This document shows, piece by piece, positions 18,851 through 28,079 of a stretch of 64,000 bases of DNA. This DNA is from Cytobacillus gottheilii (GTDB taxonomy: Bacteria; Bacillota; Bacilli; Bacillales; Cytobacillaceae). How positions within the stretch are numbered: position 1 is the stretch's first letter; each line of letters opens with the position of its first letter. The DNA lies in NCBI RefSeq assembly GCF_001636345.1, contig NZ_KV440945.1, positions 1,270,975 through 1,334,974 of the forward strand. The letters are read 5' to 3'. The position numbers were made by a program, and so were the translations under genes. The notes under the pieces were generated by a model that saw only the letters and a program-made list of their open reading frames with translations, had not been told where the DNA came from and did not search any database.

Positions 18851-20209
18851 ATGGCGGTATTACAATGGTTTGTTGATCTTGGTGCAAGTGTTATGCTACC
18901 TATTCTATTGTTTATCTTTGGGATTATATTAGGCACTAAACCTGCCAAAGCCTTTAAAGCTGGTTTAACTGTTGGGATTGGATTTGTTGGTCTGAACCTT
19001 GTTATTGGATTGTTAACAAACAGCTTAGGACCAGCAGCGAAAGCAATGGTTGATAATTTTGGGTTTCAGCTCAGTACAATTGATGTTGGCTGGCCAGCCG
19101 CTGCAGCCATTTCCTACGGTACCGCTTTAGGAAGTTTAGCGATTCCATTAGGGATCGGACTGAATGTAGTCCTATTGTTTGCAGGATTAACAAAGACATT
19201 GGATGTTGATATTTGGGATTATTGGCATTGTGCTTTTACGGGATCCCTCGTTTACGTTTTAACTGGAAACTTTGCACTTGGCCTATATACAATTGCCATT
19301 CATTTAGTTGTCATTTTCTTCCTGGGTGACTTAATTGCAAAGGATATAGAGAAATTCTATGGCTTTCCGAAGATTACATTTCCGCACGGTGCATCTGCTC
19401 CATCCTATTTAGTAGCGAAGCCATTAAATTGGGTATTTGATCGAATTCCTGGTTTTAATAAGTTAGAAGCTAATCCTGAAACGATTCAAAAGAAGATTGG
19501 TATTTTCGGAGACTCCACCGTAATGGGTGTGTTAATTGGGGTTGTGATTGGTTTCTTAGCGGGCTACAGTGTGAGTGAAGTCATGCAGCTTGCTGTTCAA
19601 ACAGGAGCAGTGATGATGTTAATGCCTAGAATGGTATCCCTACTTATGGAAGGGCTTTCACCAATTTCGGAAGCTGCCAGTGAGTTTGTTAAAAAACGGA
19701 TGCCGGGACGAGATCTTTACATTGGAATGGATAGTGCCTTATCAGTAGGACATCCGGCAGTACTATCTGCATCATTAATTATTGTACCAATCACCCTGTT
19801 TTTAGCCGTCATTTTACCAGGGAATACAGTATTGCCATTTGGTGATTTAGCGACCATTCCTTTCTTAGTGTGTTTGATGACGCCGGTTTTCAGAGGGAAT
19901 ATTATTAGAACGGTCGTAGCAGGCACCATTTATATGGCGGTTGGATTGTTAATAGCTTCATGGGCGGCGCCATTAATTACTGAGGCTGCTTTGGCTGCAA
20001 ACTTTGATATGGCAGGGAACTCAAGTATTTCAGCCCTTGTTGATGGGGCTGTCTGGACGACATTCATATTTGTCGGCTTAGCACAGGTTCTCAGCTGGGG
20101 CGGGATTACAATCATCGGTGTTATCGCTTTTGCCGGATTAATCTATTTAAATAAAATTAAACCTAAGAGAGAAGCGAAATTAAACGACGACATTGGTGCT
20201 AACTTATAA
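18851..20209 (+). CDS. PTS EIIC component, galactitol family
   Basis: 452 aa integral membrane permease, about ten membrane segments, GatC type (opening LQWFVDLGASVMLPILLFIFG; conserved FPHGASAP, GDSTVMG, GMDSALSVGHPA). Translocates and phosphorylates a polyol or pentitol-type substrate together with the EIIA and EIIB of this operon. RBS AAGGGGGA 6 nt before ATG. GatC members handle galactitol, arabitol and related compounds, so the substrate cannot be read from sequence. Confidence 0.9.
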   Translation: MAVLQWFVDLGASVMLPILLFIFGIILGTKPAKAFKAGLTVGIGFVGLNLVIGLLTNSLGPAAKAMVDNFGFQLSTIDVGWPAAAAISYGTALGSLAIPLGIGLNVVLLFAGLTKTLDVDIWDYWHCAFTGSLVYVLTGNFALGLYTIAIHLVVIFFLGDLIAKDIEKFYGFPKITFPHGASAPSYLVAKPLNWVFDRIPGFNKLEANPETIQKKIGIFGDSTVMGVLIGVVIGFLAGYSVSEVMQLAVQTGAVMMLMPRMVSLLMEGLSPISEAASEFVKKRMPGRDLYIGMDSALSVGHPAVLSASLIIVPITLFLAVILPGNTVLPFGDLATIPFLVCLMTPVFRGNIIRTVVAGTIYMAVGLLIASWAAPLITEAALAANFDMAGNSSISALVDGAVWTTFIFVGLAQVLSWGGITIIGVIAFAGLIYLNKIKPKREAKLNDDIGANL

Positions 20210-20239
20210 TTATTTTTACAAGATTGAAGGTGAAGAAAA

Positions 20240-20902
20240 ATGCTGGAGATTTGGAAACAGTTAGTATGTGACGCAAATAAGGCATTAAAGGATTTGCAGC
20301 TAGTAAAATGGACTAGCGGAAATGTCAGTTATCGAGATTTTGAGAGTAATAGGGTAGTTATCAAACCAAGCGGAGTCCACTTTGATGTGCTTAAACCAGA
20401 GGATATGGTTATCGTTGATTTAGATGGCAATGTGATTGAAGGCAGACTAAAGCCATCTGTAGATACCGCCAGTCATTTATATGTTTATCGGCATCGTGAT
20501 GATATTCATAGCATCGTGCACACCCATTCGCCATTTGCAACAAGCTTTGCAATACGTGGGCTGGATATTCCTTCATACACAACAACAGCAGCTAATCTGT
20601 TTAATGATCGGGTACCCTGTTCTGATTTTGCTGCCATTGGTGAAGAAGAGATAGGCAAGCAAATTATCGACCATATCAGTGATTCATCTGCTGTGCTGCT
20701 TCGAAACCATGGAGTTTTCACTGTTGGCAAAGATATTGAGCATGCATTAAAGGCTGCTGTCATCTTAGAGGAAACAGCAGAATATGCACATTACGCTACC
20801 TTGCATGAACCAGATCTCCAGCCGCTCAGCAAAGAAGTAATCAGACAGTGCAGCCATTTTTATAAAACGGCTTATGGACAAAAAGAAGAAAACAAACTAT
20901 AA
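20240..20902 (+). CDS. Class II aldolase / L-ribulose-5-phosphate 4-epimerase-like enzyme
   Basis: 220 aa. Zinc ligands His94, His96 (VHTHSPFAT) and His157 (RNHGVFTVG). Asp75 in KPSVDTASHL occupies the place where 4-epimerases have Asp and fuculose-phosphate aldolase has Glu. However the TTHAD segment of AraD reads TTAAN here, so the catalytic Asp of E. coli 4-epimerase appears replaced by Asn. It lies between EIIC and EIIB, so it probably acts on the phosphorylated PTS product. Could be a 4-epimerase with altered chemistry or a sugar-phosphate aldolase. Confidence 0.8.
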   Translation: MLEIWKQLVCDANKALKDLQLVKWTSGNVSYRDFESNRVVIKPSGVHFDVLKPEDMVIVDLDGNVIEGRLKPSVDTASHLYVYRHRDDIHSIVHTHSPFATSFAIRGLDIPSYTTTAANLFNDRVPCSDFAAIGEEEIGKQIIDHISDSSAVLLRNHGVFTVGKDIEHALKAAVILEETAEYAHYATLHEPDLQPLSKEVIRQCSHFYKTAYGQKEENKL

Positions 20903-20919
20903 AAAAAGGGTGATAGGAA

Positions 20920-21204
20920 ATGAAGAAATTATTAATTATGTGTGGAACAGGTGTTGCAACATCAACAATCGTTACAGGAAAAGTAAAGTCATGGCTAGAA
21001 GCTAATGGACTTCAAAACAATGTGAAACTATACCAGTCAAAAATTAGTGAGGAATTAAGCCGTCTTGATGATTATGATATTATTGTGTCGACTACATTGG
21101 TTCCGGATAATGTAAAAAGCAGAATTATTGATGGAGTTCCATTACTCACAGGAATGGGCAAAGAAGAGATGTTTGAGAAAATTAAAGCACAAATTCTGGC
21201 GTAA
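20920..21204 (+). CDS. PTS EIIB component, galactitol type
   Basis: 94 aa. Phosphocysteine Cys8 in the loop MCGTGVATST, then a compact Rossmann-like EIIB domain (VKLYQSKISEEL, DIIVSTTLV). Receives phosphate from EIIA and gives it to the sugar bound to EIIC. Good RBS AAAGGGTGATAGGAAATG. Last gene of the operon, separated from EIIA and EIIC by the aldolase-like gene. Confidence 0.92.
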   Translation: MKKLLIMCGTGVATSTIVTGKVKSWLEANGLQNNVKLYQSKISEELSRLDDYDIIVSTTLVPDNVKSRIIDGVPLLTGMGKEEMFEKIKAQILA

Positions 21205-21273
21205 TTTTTGCGAAATTATCTGTCTGGAGATCCCTTAATGAGCAGGAAATAATTTGCGGGTGTAATCAAAATA

Positions 21274-21316
21274 AAAACCCTTGAAATGTTGCTTGAACAA
21301 CATTTCAAGGGTTTTT
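21274..21316 (+). terminator. Terminator of the PTS operon
   Basis: Perfect long stem AAACCCTTGAAATGTTG / CAACATTTCAAGGGTTT with six T. The remaining bases to 21474 hold nothing recognisable. Confidence 0.93.
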
Positions 21317-21474
21317 TGTATGTTCACTCAAAGACTCTGAAATAGGTTGTCCCATCTCATATTAGATGAAAACGGAACTCTTTTCACTCATGCGTGTATT
21401 AAATAAGCCTTTAAAAAAACTTACTGAGAGTCATTCCAAGTGTAGGGGCAGAATATCCATTTTAAATTTAATAT

Positions 21475-22254
21475 CTATCCAAAGAGTTTAACACCAAGTA
21501 TATAGAGAATAATTATATGGATCGGATAAAACAAATAAAAAAAGTATTTAAGCCCTATGCCTTTTCTTCCGTTATAAAGTAAGATGATTGGAAGTGAGGC
21601 AATCATTATCCATTGATATTCACTAAAAGGAAATCCATAGTATGTAAAGAAGCCGTACCCACCTCCAAAAGTTTCAGATAAAAAGATTAGTAAAAGGCAA
21701 AAAAGTATATAATTTATTGTCATAATTCTCTTGCTGTTTGAAAAATAGAAAATGACTCCAAGAAGAACAAACAAGAAGCCGCCTTCAACCAGATAAAGAT
21801 TACCAAATATTGCACCGTAAAATGGGTACGAAAGGTCGTCACTAATCACCCATAATTCAGAAAAAACTATGCACAGGATTAAAGATGCTATTTGCCATAA
21901 AAAGAATATAATAAAAAGTCTTATCTCTTTTTTATCAAGTAAATACATAATAAAGCCAGACAAGAAAAGAGTTGTAAAAAAGTTATTTGAGACAGCCATC
22001 CCGCCATCTTTACTGAATACAATATGAAGACCTACATTTAAAAAGGCCATTATAACACCAGAAATATATAATCGTTTTAAGTATTTTGTAGTATTTGTTG
22101 TGTATTTATATCCTATTGCTACACAATAAATAAAGTTTGGGGCAGCTAATCTTCCAATCCACCTTAAGAATTCTGGTGTATTTGGTATAAACTGACCTAT
22201 GTGATCAATTAACATTGCGATCAATGCAATTATTTTTAATAATGTGCCTGTCAT
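21475..22254 (-). CDS. TraX-family membrane protein
   Basis: 259 aa with about eight hydrophobic segments. Start matches TraX proteins: [18 protein letters not shown], then [23 protein letters not shown]. In F-plasmids TraX acetylates pilin; chromosomal TraX-like proteins of Firmicutes are uncharacterised membrane acyltransferase-like proteins. RBS TTTAGGAG upstream of ATG. It is alone and on the opposite strand to the PTS operon, at the right edge of the accessory block. The function here is unknown. Confidence 0.78.
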   Translation of the reverse strand: MTGTLLKIIALIAMLIDHIGQFIPNTPEFLRWIGRLAAPNFIYCVAIGYKYTTNTTKYLKRLYISGVIMAFLNVGLHIVFSKDGGMAVSNNFFTTLFLSGFIMYLLDKKEIRLFIIFFLWQIASLILCIVFSELWVISDDLSYPFYGAIFGNLYLVEGGFLFVLLGVIFYFSNSKRIMTINYILFCLLLIFLSETFGGGYGFFTYYGFPFSEYQWIMIASLPIILLYNGRKGIGLKYFFYLFYPIHIIILYILGVKLFG

Positions 22255-22550
22255 TATATATTCTCCTAAAAAAAGCTAGAGCGTCTATACGAAATAGACT
22301 CTCTTATAATATTTGATAACTATATCTTTAATATAATTATAATACTTTAAATATCATTTATGGGATTTTAAAACAATTTTACTTAACTAGTTGCTTTCGT
22401 ATATCACCTAAAATCTATGGATGCTTCAAATTTATATAATGTTTTAGTGAGATTATGTAATGCACCTGTCCACTTATATTTAGTCCTAAATTAGTCCCAG
22501 TCAGCCCCAAATTAATAGTTGATTATACATTATTCTACAAACCAGAAAAT
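22255..22550. other. Intergenic region, nothing recognised
   Basis: AT-rich spacer between the traX-like start and the rpsD terminator. I see no gene, strong promoter or repeat beyond short A/T runs. Confidence 0.4.
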
Positions 22551-22596
22551 AAAAAAAGCCTAGTCCATGTTGATATAACAAGGACTAGGCTTTTTC
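22551..22596. terminator. Terminator of rpsD
   Basis: GCCTAGTCC / GGACTAGGC stem with A-run left and T-run right; works for rpsD on the minus strand and possibly both ways. Confidence 0.85.
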
Positions 22597-22622
22597 TTAT
22601 ACTCGTTAATAAAGTATTTTTA

Positions 22623-23225
22623 TTAACGAGAGTAGAATTCAACGATTAATGATTCGTTGATTTCAGCAGGAAGTTCAGAACGCTCAGGAAGGCGAGTGAA
22701 TGTTCCTTCTAACTTGTCAGCGTCGAAAGAAACGAAATCAGGTACGAAGTTGTTTACTTCGATTGCTTCTTTCACGATGTCAAGGTTGCGAGACTTTTCG
22801 CGAAGTGTGATTGTTTGACCAGGTGCAACGCGGTATGATGGGATATCTACGCGAGCTCCATCAACCATGATGTGACCGTGGTTAACGATTTGGCGAGCTT
22901 GGCGGCGAGTGCGCGCTAAGCCTAAACGATAAACAACGTTGTCAAGACGTGATTCAAGAAGAATCATGAAGTTTTCACCGTGTTTACCAGCCATTTTACC
23001 TGCTTTATCGAACAAGTTGCGGAATTGGCGCTCGTTCACACCATACATGTGACGAAGCTTTTGCTTTTCCTGCAATTGTAAACCGTATTCAGATAATTTT
23101 TTACGTTGGTTTGGACCATGTTGTCCAGGAGCGTAAGGACGCTTTTCTAATTCTTTACCTGTACCGCTTAAAGAAATGCCAAGACGGCGAGATAATTTCC
23201 AGCTTGGGCCAGTATAACGAGCCAT
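22623..23225 (-). CDS. rpsD: Ribosomal protein uS4 (RpsD)
   Basis: 200 aa, beginning [16 protein letters not shown] as in Bacillus S4. Binds 16S rRNA early in 30S assembly; S4 RNA-binding domain around [29 protein letters not shown] 4 nt before the ATG fixes the start, 23 codons inside the longest frame. Monocistronic, convergent to the accessory block, preceded by a structured leader. Confidence 0.98.
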   Translation of the reverse strand: MARYTGPSWKLSRRLGISLSGTGKELEKRPYAPGQHGPNQRKKLSEYGLQLQEKQKLRHMYGVNERQFRNLFDKAGKMAGKHGENFMILLESRLDNVVYRLGLARTRRQARQIVNHGHIMVDGARVDIPSYRVAPGQTITLREKSRNLDIVKEAIEVNNFVPDFVSFDADKLEGTFTRLPERSELPAEINESLIVEFYSR

Positions 23226-23370
23226 GAGAGACTCCTCCTTTAGTGTTTTTATTTGGGTAAAATAAAAACAGATGCTTACGTTCTCTAAGAGCATTTTGTT
23301 TTCATGTACCTTCGCCCTAGCAGCTAAGGGTTACACAGTACCCCATCCTCAGAATAAAATCTGATTGAGG
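23226..23370 (-). promoter_or_regulatory. rpsD leader, probable S4 autoregulatory RNA
   Basis: The untranslated leader contains on the minus strand GGGGTACTGTGTAACCC, then CTTAGCTGCTAGGGCGAAGG and GTAC repeats (about 23305-23345), arranged to form nested helices like the Firmicutes S4 leader, where S4 binds its own mRNA to repress translation. The identification is by layout, not by covariance search. Confidence 0.6.
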
Positions 23371-23425
23371 AACAAAATGAGATCAAAAAGTGTTTGCATA
23401 GGCTGCAATATTTTACACAAAGAGT

Positions 23426-23455
23426 ATTATATAATTTTTACCTGCAATAAGTCAA
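23426..23455 (-). promoter_or_regulatory. rpsD promoter
   Basis: Minus strand TTGACT (23455-23450), 18 bp, TATAAT (23431-23426). Confidence 0.75.
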
Positions 23456-23660
23456 TAGGAATCTCAATACTTAAAAAGAAAGTATACCAGCCACGGGTTA
23501 AAGGGGATGATAGAAGAGGCGTTTACGGACTAAGTAAATTTAGGCTAATCATTGTCATGGAAAAAAGCTAACTGTTTTAAAAGAAGAAATTAAACTCAAA
23601 TCCGAAAAGAAACATCTGTTAAAAATAACGGGATAGCCTGCTGAAACAATGCAAGCCTGA

Positions 23661-23850
23661 AATAAGCGGAGAAATTTCTCTTATTTATAAAAAACCCCTA
23701 AAAATAGCTAAAATAGACGGAGGATTTCCGACTATCTCCTAAAAAAACGACAAAATAAAGGGTTTTGCTGTGAATAACCGGAAAAACTCCCCTTATTTAA
23801 GCCCAATTGAGCATTATTTTGCATTTAACCGGAAAAACTCCGCTTATATT
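23661..23850. repeat. Cluster of four 25-bp elements (ATAAGCGGAG / CCGGAAAAACTCC type)
   Basis: Copies at 23661-23687 (AATAAGCGGAGAAATTTCTC...), 23711-23734 (AAATAGACGGAGGATTTCCG...), 23773-23799 (AATAACCGGAAAAACTCCCC...) and 23824-23850 (TTTAACCGGAAAAACTCCGC...). Each ends in CTTAT or CTAT and is partly palindromic. The rest of 23456-24090 shows no gene. Confidence 0.65.
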
Positions 23851-24100
23851 ATTGGCTGCTAAGCCATACATAATACGATTGCAGCAGAAAGAACTCTTCA
23901 GATCTTTTGTTGACCGAGATGCAGAGATGCAGACTAGTGGAAATACTATACGATTTGCCTTTACTCAGGGAGCAACTTCTCAAATCAATATAAGTACAAT
24001 CTTACCATGATATCGTAAAAAGCTAATTAATGAAATTAAATATACAGGATAAGGCAACCTAATGTTATAATATAGGAAAATAGATATAAGAGTGATCGTT

Positions 24101-24673
24101 GTGAAGGAATCAAGAAAAGAAAGAAACACCCGCATGGTGCTCATTTTTCTATGTATCAGTGTCACTGTTTTTGCTTTTTTATATGTAAAAAATGATAAAG
24201 TGATTGATTCAAAAGACACATATACACCGCTTTATCTAGTTTTAGAACAAGGGACATCTATAAATGAAAATCCTAAAGTGGCATTGTACAAAGAGACAAA
24301 TCAAGAGCATGTGCTGGCAATCTATGAAGTTGACGTGTCAAATGGGCATAAATTCACAGCTCTTCAGGCAGTCACATTAAAAGGAATTCCAGAAAAGCTT
24401 ACAAATGATGAGTCAAAACGAGGAATATGGGTATATATGAGTAATGATTGGATTTATCTGGATGAATCCCTTGAAGCAGCTGAGAAAGATGAAGCATCCA
24501 AAATAAAAGATCCTTTATTTAGAGATGAGCTAACAAGGGTGAAAGTGGAGGAGCTGCATAGACAAGGAGTGCAGGAGCCCATCGCTATTCATTCTTTGGC
24601 AGCTGATCAATCTTTATGGCTAGTTGTTCAAAAAAGCGGCAGTTTTAGTATAGTTGAGAACTTGCAGGATTAA
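24101..24673 (+). CDS. Membrane-anchored hypothetical protein upstream of dgcP
   Basis: 190 aa. Basic N-terminus (KESRKERNTR), one membrane helix (about 13-31, VLIFLCISVTVFAFLYV), then an extracytoplasmic region of about 155 residues, with no family I recognise. GTG at 24101 is favoured because AAGAGTGAT is upstream; a GTG at 24092 is the alternative. A TATAAT stands at about 24066. Only 54 nt before the diguanylate cyclase gene, so probably one transcript; it might sense or anchor for that enzyme, which is inference. Confidence 0.72.
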   Translation: MKESRKERNTRMVLIFLCISVTVFAFLYVKNDKVIDSKDTYTPLYLVLEQGTSINENPKVALYKETNQEHVLAIYEVDVSNGHKFTALQAVTLKGIPEKLTNDESKRGIWVYMSNDWIYLDESLEAAEKDEASKIKDPLFRDELTRVKVEELHRQGVQEPIAIHSLAADQSLWLVVQKSGSFSIVENLQD

Positions 24674-24727
24674 ATAACAGTGGGCATGCTGGTTAAATGT
24701 CAGCATGTATAACAGGTGATGATGTTG

Positions 24728-26611
24728 ATGGTCAATACACAGGAAGATCCAATAATAATAAAACTAAAAAGTCACTTCTATGATCTTATTGATACAGAGA
24801 GTGGTTTATTTCATTATGATCATATTGTAAATAAAATGCTGACAGCCATTCATTCATTGCTTGAAGTGCCTGGTATCCTTCTTTATAAACGTAATGAACA
24901 AGAGCAAGTTCTGCAATTTAAAGCTCCAATGGGCAATATTGATGTAGAGATGTTTCCGAAAAAAATCGACATCCGTTCCATTCCTGACTTTAGCCGCAGT
25001 GGTGCACCAATGAATCGGACGAGTTTAATTGAAATTGAAGGAAATGCTTTAATGCTTTTATTAGAAAAGGAAAATCAGTTGCTTGGCTGCCTTATTTTTG
25101 AGGGAAATGATCAGGAATTTCATATTTCTGAAGATGTTTTGCAGGTTTTTGCAAATGAATGCGGACATTTTTTAGCGAAAATTCAAGAGCTGTCAACTGT
25201 GCTCTCTGAGGAGAAGCGATATCAGCAGTTATTTAGGGTTACAGAAAAGTTTCACTCTTCCATGAGTATGGATAGTGTTTTAGGTGAGATTATCCAAACT
25301 TTGCAGGAGGTTTACCCAACATTTACCTATTATCTGCTTCTTTCACACGACAACAATAATAATACAGACTTGCCTATTAAGGATTTGGAATATGATAGTG
25401 AAAACATTTCTGCGATGCAGGCATATGTGACTGGAACGATTCAATTTGAGGATTCCCAGTCGTATGAAAGATCCGTGCTGTATGCACCATTAATGGGTAA
25501 GCAAGGAGTATATGGCGTTTTGCAGGTAATTGCGCCAAACACGGTGAATTTTCCTAAAAATGAGGTTGAGTTTATTTCACTGCTCGCAAATACAGCAGGA
25601 AGTGCCCTTGAAAATGCCCAGCTGTATCAGCAATCAAAGCGATTGATCTCGGACTTGCAGCTTATTAATGAAACTTCCCACCGGTTAAATTCCGATTTAA
25701 GACTTACTGAAACAATGAAATACATGTCAGAGCAAATTTCAAGTTCATTCGGTGCCGAGGAAGTCGGCTTCATTTTATTATTAAATGATGGTGAGGATAT
25801 TAACGTGTTGCAGGGCAGCACTTCCTTCTTTCAGGTAAGAGAGTCGGAGAGATATATTCATCTGATGAAAGACAAGATTGCGAAGGAAAGAGAGCCGCTG
25901 TTCTTAGGTGACTTTCATTTTCCTGATAGCACAGAAGAAAAAGGATTTAAATCCATAATGGCCGTTCCAATGGATCAATCGGGCGAATTGAAGGGATTTG
26001 CGCTTGTGATGCATCAGCAGCCGTATCATTTCTCGTTTGAATCCTTTAAACTGCTGCAATCACTTATCCATCATTCTACATTGGCTTTTACCAATTCAAT
26101 GTTAAGAGAAGAGTTAGAAAGAATGGTCGTCACAGATCATCTGACAAAGCTTTTCTCAAGAAGCTATCTTGATAAAAAGATCTATAGCTCCATGAATGAG
26201 GATCAAGAAGGAACCTTTATGTTAATTGACATTGACAACTTTAAAAAGGTAAATGACACATATGGTCATCAGGCCGGTGATGAGGTAATTGTTCAAGTCG
26301 CCAATTTAATCAGAAAAAATATTCGCGGCTCGGATATTGGGGCACGATGGGGCGGTGAGGAGCTGGCCGTTTATTTGCCAAACGTCGGCTTAGAAGTTGG
26401 GATTGCTATTGCCAATCGACTTGTGCAAAAAGTAGGCAATACTACTAACCCCCATGTTACCATTTCATGCGGGGTCTCCTATTGGAGCAAAGCAAGTATT
26501 ACGGATGTACAAGAAGAAGATACGTACTCAGCACTATTTAAGCGTGCAGATAAAGCTCTCTATATAGCAAAAGAAACAGGGAAAAACAAAATGGTTGTCC
26601 AAAAAAATTAA
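24728..26611 (+). CDS. dgcP: DgcP (YtrP), GAF-GGDEF diguanylate cyclase
   Basis: 627 aa cytoplasmic protein: GAF-like sensor regions (about 20-160 and 170-300, a third at about 320-460) and a C-terminal GGDEF domain (about 470-625). Active-site motif is GGEEL in ARWGGEELAVYLP; substrate motifs LIDIDNFKKVNDTYGH are intact, so cyclic-di-GMP synthesis is expected. Several start codons cluster at 24716-24728; AGGTGATG spacing favours the ATG at 24728. Position near rpsD matches ytrP/dgcP of B. subtilis. Confidence 0.88.
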   Translation: MVNTQEDPIIIKLKSHFYDLIDTESGLFHYDHIVNKMLTAIHSLLEVPGILLYKRNEQEQVLQFKAPMGNIDVEMFPKKIDIRSIPDFSRSGAPMNRTSLIEIEGNALMLLLEKENQLLGCLIFEGNDQEFHISEDVLQVFANECGHFLAKIQELSTVLSEEKRYQQLFRVTEKFHSSMSMDSVLGEIIQTLQEVYPTFTYYLLLSHDNNNNTDLPIKDLEYDSENISAMQAYVTGTIQFEDSQSYERSVLYAPLMGKQGVYGVLQVIAPNTVNFPKNEVEFISLLANTAGSALENAQLYQQSKRLISDLQLINETSHRLNSDLRLTETMKYMSEQISSSFGAEEVGFILLLNDGEDINVLQGSTSFFQVRESERYIHLMKDKIAKEREPLFLGDFHFPDSTEEKGFKSIMAVPMDQSGELKGFALVMHQQPYHFSFESFKLLQSLIHHSTLAFTNSMLREELERMVVTDHLTKLFSRSYLDKKIYSSMNEDQEGTFMLIDIDNFKKVNDTYGHQAGDEVIVQVANLIRKNIRGSDIGARWGGEELAVYLPNVGLEVGIAIANRLVQKVGNTTNPHVTISCGVSYWSKASITDVQEEDTYSALFKRADKALYIAKETGKNKMVVQKN

Positions 26612-26641
26612 GATGTCCACTAAGGGCATCTTAATTTTTTT
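26608..26641 (+). terminator. Terminator after dgcP
   Basis: TTAAGATGTCC / GGGCATCTTAA hairpin with T6. Confidence 0.75.
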
Positions 26642-26750
26642 ACATTTTAATTGTTTTCAGCTCCCAACAACGCGAAAGGGTTTATATAAATAAATGAAGT
26701 TATTACTCTTCCATTTTTTGATAAAGTATCATATTCTAATAAGAGAATAA

Positions 26751-26764
26751 TGTAAACGCTTCCA
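26751..26764 (+). promoter_or_regulatory. cre site before megL
   Basis: TGTAAACGCTTCCA, 13 of 14 to the cre consensus TGWAANCGNTNWCA, 24 bp before the ATG and so downstream of any promoter (a TTGATA is at 26718). A roadblock-type CcpA repression is plausible. Confidence 0.6.
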
Positions 26765-26787
26765 AAAAAAGAAGGGGAGATTAGCCT

Positions 26788-27966
26788 ATGAAAAAGCAGC
26801 ATTTCGAGACAATGACGATTCATGGAGGTTACCATTCTAATGAATTCAAAGGCAGTCTTGCACCGCCAATCTTTCAAACTTCTACCTTTACCTTTGAAAA
26901 TGCTGAGCAAGGAGAGAGGCGTTTTTCAGGTGAAGAGGATGGATTTATTTATTCGCGCCTTGGCAATCCGACAGTAGCCAGCTTTGAGCAAAGAATGGCG
27001 CAATTGGAACAGGCTGAGGCGGCACTAGCATTTGGCTCTGGAATGGCTGCGGTTTCTGCGATTCTGCTGTCATTAACACGGACGGGAGATCATATTTTAT
27101 GCTCACAAGGTGTGTATGGATGTACATTTGGATTGTTAAAGCTGATGGAAGAAAAATATAAAATCACTCACGATTTTTCTTCAATGAGGTCAAGAGATGA
27201 ACTGCTGCAGGCGATCCGGCCGGAAACAACCTGTCTCTATATTGAAACGCCAATTAATCCAACCATGCAGCTTGTTGATTTGGAGATGGTGGCTGATGTG
27301 GGCCGTGAAAAAGGAATACCGGTTGTTGTGGATAATACATTTTGTTCGCCATATCTGCAGAATCCGCTTGCACTTGGGTGTGATATTGTCGTTCATAGTG
27401 CAACGAAATATATTAGCGGTCATGGTGATGTCATTGCCGGTATCGCAGCAGGCAGCAAGGAAATGATGGCGAAAATTGCCCAGACAACTCAAAAGGATAT
27501 TGGCGGCGTACTTTCTCCTTTCGATGCATGGCTATTACTTAGAGGCTTAAAAACACTAGCTGTCAGGATGGATCGTCATACCGAGAACGCTGAAAAACTG
27601 GCAGCTTTTCTGTGTGAGCATGATAAGGTTGCACAAGTTTATTTCCCAGGCAACTCAAAACATCCTGATTACAGAATAGCAAATAAACAGATGAGAAAGC
27701 CTGGTGGTTTGATCTCTTTTGAATTAAAGGGAGATAAGCGAGCAGCACAGGCATTTATGAATGAACTGCAGCTTATCCAGATCGCCGTCAGCCTTGGAGA
27801 TGCAGAAACGCTGATTCAGCATCCGGCAACGATGACACATGCTTCAGTTCCTCCAGAGAACCGAGTGCAAATGGGAATATCTGATTCGCTGCTGCGCTTA
27901 TCGGTTGGACTTGAAGCATGGGAAGATCTTCGCGAGGATCTCGAGAATGCATTAGCAAAAATTTAA
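26788..27966 (+). CDS. megL: Methionine gamma-lyase (Cys/Met metabolism PLP enzyme)
   Basis: 392 aa. Splits methionine to methanethiol, 2-oxobutyrate and ammonia; cytosolic PLP enzyme. PLP Lys207 lies in SATKYISGH. Cys112 in VYGCTFG is the residue that separates methionine gamma-lyases from cystathionine gamma-lyases and synthases. Other family motifs: YSRLGNPT, ALAFGSGMAA, VDNTFCSPYLQNP. RBS AAGAAGGGGAG. A cre site in the leader suggests glucose repression. Not part of the B. subtilis gene set here. Confidence 0.86.
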   Translation: MKKQHFETMTIHGGYHSNEFKGSLAPPIFQTSTFTFENAEQGERRFSGEEDGFIYSRLGNPTVASFEQRMAQLEQAEAALAFGSGMAAVSAILLSLTRTGDHILCSQGVYGCTFGLLKLMEEKYKITHDFSSMRSRDELLQAIRPETTCLYIETPINPTMQLVDLEMVADVGREKGIPVVVDNTFCSPYLQNPLALGCDIVVHSATKYISGHGDVIAGIAAGSKEMMAKIAQTTQKDIGGVLSPFDAWLLLRGLKTLAVRMDRHTENAEKLAAFLCEHDKVAQVYFPGNSKHPDYRIANKQMRKPGGLISFELKGDKRAAQAFMNELQLIQIAVSLGDAETLIQHPATMTHASVPPENRVQMGISDSLLRLSVGLEAWEDLREDLENALAKI

Positions 27967-28010
27967 AGAAAACCTCAGATCAGAATCCAACTGAATTAGA
28001 AAAAGAAATA

Positions 28011-28033
28011 GGACTGCTCATGGCAGTCCTAAA
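28011..28033 (+). terminator. Short hairpin after megL
   Basis: GGACTGC-TCATG-GCAGTCC followed only by TAAAACG. Possibly a weak terminator. Confidence 0.35.
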
Positions 28034-28079
28034 ACGTTGTATAAATGTACAAGCTATTTTGACATTTAATTATAATGGA

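Noticed and set aside
23661..23850. Possible CRISPR array
   Set aside because: Copies are imperfect, mirrored, unevenly spaced and there are no cas genes in the window.
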